Of a DNA stretch of 64,000 nt, positions 26,342-33,352 are shown in pieces. This DNA is from Pedococcus bigeumensis (lineage in GTDB: Bacteria > Actinomycetota > Actinomycetes > Actinomycetales > Dermatophilaceae). The notes under the pieces were generated by a model that had not been told where the DNA came from, made no database searches, and saw only the letters and a program-made list of their open reading frames with translations. Each line of letters opens with the position of its first letter. The first letter of the stretch is position 1. The position numbers and the translations under genes were made by a program. The stretch covers positions 372,001 to 436,000 of the forward strand of contig NZ_RCZM01000003.1 in assembly GCF_006438965.1 (NCBI RefSeq), given 5' to 3'.

Positions 26342-27714
26342 CGGATCGCCACCACTTCGGTCTTGGCCTCGCCGGACGGGGTCGGGCCGGCCTGGACCTC
26401 CTCGACGGGTCGGCGGGCGACGTCGCTGATGCGCAGCAGCAGGGCGACGAGGGACCAGTTGGCGAGCAGGGAGGAGCCTCCGTAGGACAGGAACGGCATG
26501 GTCAGCCCGGTGAGGGGGATGACGCGGGTGACGCCGCCGACGACGACGAAGCACTGGAGGGCGACCGAGAACGCCAGCCCGGCGGCGAGCAGCTTGCCGA
26601 ACCCGTCACGCACTCCCAGTGCGGTGCGCAGGCCGCGCTCGACGAGGAGCACGTAGAGCACGAGCAGCGCGAACAGCCCGATCAGGCCGAGCTCCTCGCC
26701 GAAGCTCGGGATGATGAAGTCGGACTCGGCGAAGTAGGTCAGGTCGGGTCGACCGCGGCCCAGCCCGGTGCCGAGCAGCCCCCCGGCGGCCATGCCCATC
26801 AGCCCCTTGGCGACCTGGTCGGACTGGCCGGGCGCGAACGGGTCGAGCCACAGGTGCACGCGTTGCTGGACGTGCCCGAACACCAGGTAGGCGAGGTAGG
26901 CGCCACCGCAGAACAACGTCATGCCGATGGCGATCCACGAGGTCCGCTCGGTGGCGACGTAGAGCATCGACACGAACAGCCCGAACAGCAGCAAGGACGA
27001 CCCGAGGTCCTTCTCGAAGACCAGGACCATGAGGCTCAGCACCCACGCGACGATGATGGGGCCGAGGTCGCGGCCGCGCGGGAAGGTGAACCCGAGGACC
27101 TTGCGACCGGCGAGGGACAGCGCGTCGCGAGTCTGCACGAGGTAGCCGGCGAAGAACACGGCCAGCACGATCTTGGCGACCTCACCGGGCTGGAAGGTGA
27201 ACGGCCCCAACCCGATCCAGATCCGCGAACCGTTGACGGTGCGGCCGATCCCGGGGACCAAGGGCAGGATCAGCAGCCCGAATCCCACGACCGCCGCGGT
27301 GAAGGTGTAGCGCCGCAGCATCCGGTGGTCGCGCAGGAACCACAGCACGACGGCGGCGATTGCCACGGCCAGTGCACTCCAGGTGAGCTGTTTGAGCGCC
27401 AGGCCCGAGCCGACGTCACGTCCGTTGGCGATGTCGAGGCGGTGGATCATGACCAGCCCCAGCCCGTTGAGCAGGGTGACGATCGGTAGCAGGAGCGGGT
27501 CGGCGTACGCAGCCTTCCACCGCAGCAACAGGTGGAAGGCGAGGGAGATGACCAGCAGGCCGGCGGTGTGGGTGACCAGGCCGGGAGGGAAGGCGCCGGA
27601 GACGGACAGGCCCACGTTGACGTAGGCCAGCACGACGATCCCCACGGCCAGCAGGAGCAGCACCAGCTCGACGTTGCGGCGGGTGCGGGGGGCGAAGCTC
27701 GAGACCGTGGTCAT
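26338..27714 (-). CDS. rodA: SEDS-family peptidoglycan polymerase (RodA/FtsW)
   Basis: A 458-aa polytopic protein with about ten membrane segments. SEDS signatures: QLTWSALAVA, NGSRIWIGLGPFTFQPGEVAKI, LEKDLGSSLL-type (here VFEKDLGSSLL), and EELGLIGLF near residue 345. SEDS proteins polymerise lipid II with a class B PBP, here PbpA. Mycobacterium has rodA in this slot; ftsW is the close paralogue. Overlaps pstP and pbpA by 4 bp each. Confidence 0.94.
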   Translation of the reverse strand: MTTVSSFAPRTRRNVELVLLLLAVGIVVLAYVNVGLSVSGAFPPGLVTHTAGLLVISLAFHLLLRWKAAYADPLLLPIVTLLNGLGLVMIHRLDIANGRDVGSGLALKQLTWSALAVAIAAVVLWFLRDHRMLRRYTFTAAVVGFGLLILPLVPGIGRTVNGSRIWIGLGPFTFQPGEVAKIVLAVFFAGYLVQTRDALSLAGRKVLGFTFPRGRDLGPIIVAWVLSLMVLVFEKDLGSSLLLFGLFVSMLYVATERTSWIAIGMTLFCGGAYLAYLVFGHVQQRVHLWLDPFAPGQSDQVAKGLMGMAAGGLLGTGLGRGRPDLTYFAESDFIIPSFGEELGLIGLFALLVLYVLLVERGLRTALGVRDGFGKLLAAGLAFSVALQCFVVVGGVTRVIPLTGLTMPFLSYGGSSLLANWSLVALLLRISDVARRPVEEVQAGPTPSGEAKTEVVAIR

Positions 27715-29057
27715 CTCGTGGTCGTCGTCGACGGGGTGGTCGGCGCCGTGGTGGTGGTCGTGGACGGGGTGGTGGAGGGTGTCGTGGTGCTGGAGTCGTC
27801 ACAGGCACCGCCCGTCGCGCGGCTGGCGGCACACCGCAGCGCATCGGTCCGCAGCCGGTTGAGCAGCGCCTGCGCGTCGGTCAACGAGTCCTTGACGATG
27901 GTTTCCTGCACCTGCTGACGCTCGAAGTCGGGCAGGTCGTCGATGAGGACGTCGGACTCGGACTCGACGTGGGACAGCTTGATGGGCCCGAGGTCCTGCG
28001 AAACCCCTTGGTAGATGGCGACATTGCCCTGATGATCGGCGACGAAGTACTGGCGCTGGGACCAGGCGTACGCTGCATACGCGCCGCCGCCGAGGACGAT
28101 GAGCACCAGGCCGAGCACGGCCACCCGACGCAACCACTTCGCCGGCCCGGAAGCCGGACCCTCCTCGGCGAGAGTGACGTCTCCGTCGTCGTCCTCGCTC
28201 TGGCCCGCGGCTTCGCGGGACAGGGCAGCGGCCTTGGCGGCGGGAGTGACGGGGATCGGCCGGGTGCCGCCCTTGGTCCGGGTGGCGGCCGCCCCGACGA
28301 TCTGGGGCTGGGTCGGGGGCGCGGTCACCTTGGTGATGTCGACGACGTCGCCGATGACGATCGTGACGTTGTCGGGCGCTCCGGCCTTGAGGGCGAGGGC
28401 GACCAGGCGGTCGGCCGTGGCGGCCGGGGTCTCACCGGCGAGAACCAGCTCGGCGATGGTGTCGCCGGCCACGTAGTCGGTGAGTCCGTCCGACGCGATG
28501 AGGTAGCGGTCGCCGATGCGGGCCTCGCGCACGGTCACGTCGGGCTCGTCGTCATCCTGACCGGTCAGGACCCGGGTCACCAGCGAGCGCTGGGGGTGAC
28601 CCATCGCCTCCTCCTCGGTGATCCGTCCCTCGTCGACGAGGTTCTGGACGAACGAGTGGTCCTTGGTGATCTGGGTGAGCTTGCCGTCGCGGGCGAGGAA
28701 GGCACGGGAGTCGCCGATGTGAGCGAGGACGAGCTTGTTGTGCGAGCGCAGGATCGCGATGAGGGTGGTGCCCATGCCGTGCAGGGCCGGCTCTGCCTTG
28801 GCGATCTCAGCGAGCTGGTCGTTGGCGGCCGTGATCCGTTGCAGGAGAGCCGAACTGGCCTCACTGCTCCCCAGCGCCTCCCCGTCGAGGTCGACGAGGG
28901 CACCGATCACGGTCGAGGACGCGATGTCGCCGCCGGCGTGGCCGCCCATGCCGTCGGCCATGGCGAGGAGCCGGGGCCCGGCATACCCGGAGTCCTGGTT
29001 CTCCGAACGGACCATGCCGACGTCGGAGCGCGCGGCGTAGTGGAAGGCGAAGGGCAT
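27711..29057 (-). CDS. pstP: PP2C-type Ser/Thr phosphatase PstP
   Basis: A 448-aa phosphatase that reverses PknA/PknB signalling. The catalytic PPM domain (residues 1-240) has RSENQDSGY, DGMGGHAGGDIASS, HIGDSRAFL and SDGLTDYV, with the metal-binding aspartates present. A linker, a membrane helix (residues about 315-335) and an extracytoplasmic domain follow, ending in a Thr/Ser-rich tail. Confidence 0.95.
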   Translation of the reverse strand: MPFAFHYAARSDVGMVRSENQDSGYAGPRLLAMADGMGGHAGGDIASSTVIGALVDLDGEALGSSEASSALLQRITAANDQLAEIAKAEPALHGMGTTLIAILRSHNKLVLAHIGDSRAFLARDGKLTQITKDHSFVQNLVDEGRITEEEAMGHPQRSLVTRVLTGQDDDEPDVTVREARIGDRYLIASDGLTDYVAGDTIAELVLAGETPAATADRLVALALKAGAPDNVTIVIGDVVDITKVTAPPTQPQIVGAAATRTKGGTRPIPVTPAAKAAALSREAAGQSEDDDGDVTLAEEGPASGPAKWLRRVAVLGLVLIVLGGGAYAAYAWSQRQYFVADHQGNVAIYQGVSQDLGPIKLSHVESESDVLIDDLPDFERQQVQETIVKDSLTDAQALLNRLRTDALRCAASRATGGACDDSSTTTPSTTPSTTTTTAPTTPSTTTTR

Positions 29058-29069
29058 CGTCGTGGCTAC

Positions 29070-29573
29070 CTATCGCCGAAGCTCGATGACGGTCTTGCCG
29101 ATCCGCAGGGTGCTACCGGCCTCGACCCGGACCGGGCCGGTGAGGCGCTCGGTGCCGACGAAGGTGCCGTTGGTCGAACCGAGGTCCTCCACGAACCAGG
29201 CGCCGTCGCGGTGGAAGATCCGGGCGTGCCGGCCGCTGGCGAAGTCGTCGTCGAGGATTAGCGCGCACTCGGGGTTGCGACCGATGATGGTGCCGGCCTC
29301 GCGCAACGGGAGGCTGGTGCCGGTCAGCACCCCCTGGGTGACCACGAGGGATTGCGGCACCGTCGAGTGCGGCTGGCGCTTCTGCCGCTTCTGCGGGGCC
29401 GGCGTGTCCGGCCGTTCGGCGGGCTTCCGTGCGGGTGCAGGCTTGCGCGGTGTGCGGCTGACCACACGCGTGCCGTAGATGTCACCGCGCAGCACACCGA
29501 CGACGCTGAAGATGAAGATCCACAAGAGGACGAGCAGCCCAAGACGGATGATCGTGAGGGTGAGTTCACTCAT
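29070..29573 (-). CDS. fhaB: FHA-domain membrane protein FhaB (FipA)
   Basis: A 167-aa protein: an N-terminal membrane helix (residues 8-28), a Pro/Lys/Arg linker, then an FHA domain (residues 75-165) with TIIGRNPECALIL, DDFASGRHARIF and DLGSTNGTFV, the phosphothreonine-binding signature. In Mycobacterium FhaB/FipA links kinase signalling to the divisome. 12 bp before pstP. Confidence 0.94.
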   Translation of the reverse strand: MSELTLTIIRLGLLVLLWIFIFSVVGVLRGDIYGTRVVSRTPRKPAPARKPAERPDTPAPQKRQKRQPHSTVPQSLVVTQGVLTGTSLPLREAGTIIGRNPECALILDDDFASGRHARIFHRDGAWFVEDLGSTNGTFVGTERLTGPVRVEAGSTLRIGKTVIELRR

Positions 29574-29582
29574 GCGTGGCGT

Positions 29583-30446
29583 TCACCGCCGCCCGGCGCG
29601 GTAGATGACGGAGGTGCGCCCCACCGTGATCCGGTCCCCGTCGGACAGGCGCTGACTGGTGATGCGTTCGCTGTTCACGAACGTGCCGTTGGTCGACCCC
29701 ATGTCGCGGATGCTCGCGACGAGGTGCGGGCCGTCGTTGGTCACGCGAATCTCGCTGTGCCGCCTGGAGATTCCCGGGTCGTCGAGGATGATGTCGGCGC
29801 TGTCGTCGCGGCCGAGCACGGTCATCGCGCCCATCAGCGGGTAGCGCTCGCCGTCGACGTCCAGCCACGGCCGGTCGGCCGGGTTGACCCGGCGCGGCTG
29901 GGCCGGCGGTGCGATCGGAGCCTGCCGCTGGGTGGCTTCGAGCCCGTCCTCGTCGGTATGCCGTGGGCGTGCGGCCGGCGCGGCCGCGGGCGGGACTGCC
30001 GGGGCAGGTGCGGCGGGGCTGGGAGCCGGCGTCGCGGCATACCCCTCCTCGCCTCGCTTGGGAGCAGCACCGGGACGCCGGGCTGTGGAGGTGCGCAGCC
30101 GGAAGACGCCGGTCTCGAGGTCGTTGGCGCTCGCGAAGGTGACCTGGAGCGGGCCACCGGGCTGGTAGCGCTGCGACTCGGCGTGCTCCTGGGCTGCGGC
30201 GATCAGCTCGTTCTCGAGCTCCTCGTCGTAGCCGCCGAGCCGGTCGTAGTCGGTGTCGGACAGCTCGACGGTGAACAGGTTGGGCACGATGGTGCGGCCC
30301 TGGCCGAGGACGGCGGCGCGGTCGTCCATGGCGCGGCGGATCGCGGAGGCGATCTCCACCGGCTGGACCTCGGACTTGAAGGCGCGGGCGAAGGCGCCGT
30401 TGACGGCACGCTCGAGGCGTTGCTCGACCCGGTCGAACAGACCCAC
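29583..30446 (-). CDS. fhaA: FHA-domain protein FhaA (DUF3662)
   Basis: A 287-aa protein. The N-terminal DUF3662 domain (residues 1-115) begins MGLFDRVEQRLERAVNGAFARAF. A Pro/Ala linker precedes a C-terminal FHA domain with TVLGRDDSADIIL, PGISRRHSEI and DMGSTNGTFV. FhaA binds phosphorylated MviN and PknB to regulate peptidoglycan synthesis. GTG 30446 with AGGAGG upstream sets the start; the frame open upstream covers tRNA-Leu and is not coding. First gene of the operon. Confidence 0.95.
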   Translation of the reverse strand: MGLFDRVEQRLERAVNGAFARAFKSEVQPVEIASAIRRAMDDRAAVLGQGRTIVPNLFTVELSDTDYDRLGGYDEELENELIAAAQEHAESQRYQPGGPLQVTFASANDLETGVFRLRTSTARRPGAAPKRGEEGYAATPAPSPAAPAPAVPPAAAPAARPRHTDEDGLEATQRQAPIAPPAQPRRVNPADRPWLDVDGERYPLMGAMTVLGRDDSADIILDDPGISRRHSEIRVTNDGPHLVASIRDMGSTNGTFVNSERITSQRLSDGDRITVGRTSVIYRAGRR

Positions 30447-30707
30447 TGCTCGCACCTCCTCACCTGTTGTCTTGCGATGGCTGGTCACGTCTGGTCCCCG
30501 ATCGTAACGGGCTGCTCTGGGCAGACCGGTCACGCGCGCCGCGGGAGAAACGTCGGCGGGCTCCTGACTGCGCAGACCTGGGGACGTCTGAGCAGTGAGC
30601 CGGTGTCTGCGAACCGACCGGAAGTCTGCGCAGTCGGCGACAAAGGGGCCGGACAGGGGCCGGTTTGGCGAACGCAGGGGGCGTACGCCACAATTGGCCG
30701 TTCCCAC

Positions 30708-30790
30708 GCGCGAGTGGCGGAACGGCAGACGCGCTGCGTTCAGGTCGCAGTGTCCGAAAGGGCGTGGGGGTTCAAATCCCCCCTCGCGCA
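30708..30790 (+). tRNA. tRNA-Leu (CAG)
   Basis: Acceptor GCGCGAG/CTCGCGC, anticodon stem CTGCG/CGCAG around TTCAGGT (anticodon CAG), a class II variable arm (TGTCCGAAAGGGCG) and T loop TTCAAAT. CCA is not encoded (CACAC follows). It closes the conserved block; everything to its right in the window is accessory. Confidence 0.95.
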
Positions 30791-30825
30791 CACAGGGTGG
30801 TTCAGAGAAATCTGATCCACCGGTT

Positions 30826-30867
30826 CAGGTAATTCCGTAGGCCCCTGGCCTGCGGAATTACCTGTTT
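30826..30867 (+). terminator. Strong terminator behind tRNA-Leu
   Basis: A perfect 12-bp repeat, CAGGTAATTCCG (30826-30837) with CGGAATTACCTG (30853-30864), continues inwards through one T-G pair to AGGCC/GGCCT around a three-base loop, then TTT. It also insulates the core from the accessory region. Confidence 0.85.
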
Positions 30868-30989
30868 CCGGGGTCAACAACGTCGGTGTCGGACGAAACG
30901 GAGGATCAGGTGATTTCGCACCTCAAATCTGCGTTCTGCCCGCCGCCCCATCCGAACGTGCTGTCGGTCCTTCCCTGCACAGTGGGGGC

Positions 30990-31238
30990 GTGACCCTGAT
31001 GCCGACGAACCCAGAGCTGGAGCAGGCGCGCCAAGATGCCCTGGTCGCCCTGGGCCATCGGGTCCGCGAACTGCGGATGGCGAGGTCCATGACTCAGCAG
31101 CAGTTGGCCGACGCCACCGGCCTGCACCGCGTCAGCATCAACAGGTTGGAGCACGGTCAACTGGACGTCGGCGTGAGTAATGTGAAGGCTCTTGCCGCCG
31201 CGCTGGGCGCTCAACCTCAGGATCTCTTCACGATCTGA
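30990..31238 (+). CDS. XRE-family HTH regulator
   Basis: An 82-aa single-domain regulator with a Cro/CI-type HTH: LGHRVRELRMARSMTQQQLA, ATGLHRVSINRLEHG, then VKALAAALGAQPQDLF. The GTG start follows GTGGGGGC. The first about 15 codons and the upstream sequence recur at 38460-38527 as a truncated copy. First gene of the accessory region; it may be an immunity or element regulator, but no partner is obvious. Confidence 0.85.
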   Translation: MTLMPTNPELEQARQDALVALGHRVRELRMARSMTQQQLADATGLHRVSINRLEHGQLDVGVSNVKALAAALGAQPQDLFTI

Positions 31239-31426
31239 CGGTCGGCACGGGACAGAAGTGAACGAAGCGGAACCGCACGGCTGCAGCGGTCGCAGGGAGC
31301 GCGCGAGAAACCAATCTGGGCGGTTGGACTTCGGCGCGGACTCACGGGGCGAAGTCGGGCAGGCAGTCTCCTGGGGGTGAACGCTCCTCACCTTTGGGAC
31401 GCTTGGTTGGTCCGAGCGGTGGCAGG

Positions 31427-31460
31427 CCCTAAGCCCTACCTCACCCTAAGCCCTACCTCA
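31427..31460. repeat. 17-bp tandem direct repeat (two copies)
   Basis: CCCTAAGCCCTACCTCA occurs twice head-to-tail (31427-31443 and 31444-31460) in the gap between the HTH gene and the next gene. It could be a protein-binding iteron or a replication slip. Confidence 0.9.
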
Positions 31461-31486
31461 CGGGCACCTCGTCATGGGACGGCAAC

Positions 31487-31774
31487 TCAGATCAGGCGAG
31501 GATCGCCGTCCTCGTCGAGGACGATGTGCCTCATCCCGCTCGCTAGTTGGTCGAGCGTTAAGCGGATGTCGTCAACGGCACCGTCGGAGATTGCGCGGGG
31601 TCCTACCACCAGGAGGTGGTTCACTGAGTCGTCGTTCTTGTCGATCGCCGCGGCGGTGACGCCGACGTACTCGGGGTTTGGTGCGGTGATGAAGCGAAGG
31701 TCCCAGCCGATCTGCCAGCCGACCTGTTGTGCGCGTTCGTCGAGGGCGACGATGAGTTCGGGGTCGAGAGCCAC
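31487..31774 (-). CDS. Hypothetical protein
   Basis: A 95-aa acidic protein from GTG 31774 (MALDPELIVALDERAQQ). It looks like a compact alpha/beta protein with IAAAxD-type loops and the end MRHIVLDEDGDPRLI. The frame is open upstream to 32032, but that part is Arg-rich and looks non-coding. No family recognised; moderately sure it is a gene. Confidence 0.5.
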   Translation of the reverse strand: MALDPELIVALDERAQQVGWQIGWDLRFITAPNPEYVGVTAAAIDKNDDSVNHLLVVGPRAISDGAVDDIRLTLDQLASGMRHIVLDEDGDPRLI

Positions 31775-32037
31775 GCCTACAGCCTTGCTTACGGATGCTG
31801 GCCTCGCCACCGGCTTGTCCGCGCTGGCGACCAACAACGCTCGGGGCAAGCGCAAGAGTCCTACACGGCACAGGGAGCTGCAGTGGTCCGATAGGGGCCA
31901 CGGCCTAGCCCGCCGTAAGGGGGCCACCGAGTTGTTTCGATGGCTCCAGTCAAGATGAGGCTGTGCATGCCTACGGACGCGTGCTCGGTCCGTGGGGCGT
32001 GCGTCTCGCTTACCCTGCGGCCGAGCCCTCATGGTCG

Positions 32038-32667
32038 CTAGACGTCGAAGTCGTCAGGAAACAGTCGCACCTGCGAAATGTGATCCAAGATGTCTGGGAT
32101 CGGCCCCGGCACGGTCACCTCGACCACCGGGTCTGCCGAGCGCCCCCGAAACCTCGCCCAGTAGTCGTAGTCGTAGTCAGCGATGAGTTGGAACGTGCTT
32201 CGGCCCCGTCTTGGGAGGCCAGGAACGTGAACGTCGCCAGAGTTGTACGGCGACAGTTCGATGATGTCACCGTAGGCAGACACCAACGACGCAGTGTCGA
32301 CGCTCAGCACGACTTGGGGCGTATTGCGGTAGTTCCTTCCCTTCACGATTCTCATAAGCCTGTCCTCGGTCGCCCAGAAAAAGCAGCGTCCATCGAGGAT
32401 GTCTAGGAAGTCCTGCTCCGTGGTGTCCTCGTGGAGGACCTGGTTGAGGAACTTGAGGGGTTGTTGGTCGCGGATAACGACCGTGTGATCGGAACCGGGG
32501 ACGGTGTACACCGTGCTTCGCCGCCGTGCGCCCGTGAAGTCGGCCCCCACCAGATCGCGCAGCATCGCGGTTGGCAGGAGTCCGTGCGTCTGGATGGAGT
32601 CCCAGGCCCGCGCGTCTGCTGTATGGAACACCTGGGGATGACGATCGATGAGGGTTTCGGCAAGCAC
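32038..32667 (-). CDS. DUF7002-like protein, possible ADP-ribosyltransferase-type fold
   Basis: A 209-aa protein. The N-terminus HPQVFHTADARAWDSIQTHG with GLLPTAMLRDL fits the DUF7002 pattern (His ... Trp-x-x-Ile-x-x-x-Gly-Leu-Leu) and loosely recalls the NAD-binding start of DarT-like ADP-ribosyltransferases. Later, FFWATEDRLMRIV and STFQLIADYDYDYW are further ordered parts. Toxin or enzyme function is only a hypothesis; no antitoxin is evident, although the MazG-like gene starts 59 bp away in the opposite direction. Confidence 0.6.
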   Translation of the reverse strand: MLAETLIDRHPQVFHTADARAWDSIQTHGLLPTAMLRDLVGADFTGARRRSTVYTVPGSDHTVVIRDQQPLKFLNQVLHEDTTEQDFLDILDGRCFFWATEDRLMRIVKGRNYRNTPQVVLSVDTASLVSAYGDIIELSPYNSGDVHVPGLPRRGRSTFQLIADYDYDYWARFRGRSADPVVEVTVPGPIPDILDHISQVRLFPDDFDV

Positions 32668-32726
32668 AGGGCGAATCGTACGGCCGGTCCCGCCGCCATC
32701 TTGCCCGGAGGTGGCAGTATGGCGGC

Positions 32727-33332
32727 GTGCTGCTCGGACAGGTGACCCTCGATCTGAGTGGCATCATGGACGACCTCCCCGCGTCGAGTAGCGACCTGTC
32801 GGCGCCTCCGTGCACTCGCGCGCCGGACCTGTTCCTGGAGCAGCCGTTGCCCCTAGACGTTGAGGCTCCGTCGAACAGCTGGCAGTCCACGCTGAGTCCC
32901 GCCCCGCATCCTGGGCGGACGGCTCAGCACGTGTACGCCTTCCATCGTGCGTTCGATCTTCCCCGGCGCGCGGCCCCTGTGTCGCCGAGCCTGGGCGAGG
33001 TTGAGGACAGCCTGCTGCGGTTGCGCGAGCGGCTACTGGAGGAAGAGACCACCGAGTACATGGTGGCCTCGCACCGGCGGGACCTAATCGGCATGGCTGA
33101 CGCGCTGGCGGACATCGTCTACGTGGCGTATGGGACGGCGATCAGTCTCGGGCTCGACTTGGACCTCTTGCTGGACGAGGTCCACCGCTCGAACATGAGC
33201 AAACTCGATGAGCATGGGGAACCTGTCCTGCGTGACGACGGCAAGGTGATGAAGTCGCCCCGTTACGAGAAGCCGCGCATCGCTGCGACCCTGAATGCAC
33301 AGAGGGTTCTGCCGTTCGCTGAGGACCTCTAG
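32727..33332 (+). CDS. MazG-like all-alpha NTP pyrophosphohydrolase
   Basis: A 201-aa protein. Residues 1-65 are a Pro/Ser-rich extension; the all-alpha NTP-PPase domain starts near residue 68. The metal-binding motif is EExxE (Glu106, Glu107, Glu110), followed by Asp125 and Asp129 in MADALADIVYVAYG. The C-terminal EVHRSNMSKL...GKVMKSPRYEKPRI is typical of DR2231-like/phage MazG enzymes that cut (d)NTPs to monophosphates. It ends 20 bp from the tail of the PurZ-like gene, which would use a purine monophosphate. The true start may be internal; GTG 32727 is the first. Confidence 0.8.
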   Translation: MLLGQVTLDLSGIMDDLPASSSDLSAPPCTRAPDLFLEQPLPLDVEAPSNSWQSTLSPAPHPGRTAQHVYAFHRAFDLPRRAAPVSPSLGEVEDSLLRLRERLLEEETTEYMVASHRRDLIGMADALADIVYVAYGTAISLGLDLDLLLDEVHRSNMSKLDEHGEPVLRDDGKVMKSPRYEKPRIAATLNAQRVLPFAEDL

Positions 33333-33352
33333 ACGGGCGCCCGTCACCCGCC

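Noticed and set aside
31377-31958. 193-codon plus-strand frame
   Set aside because: Low-complexity Ser/Arg-rich product, antisense to a more protein-like frame; contains the tandem repeat.
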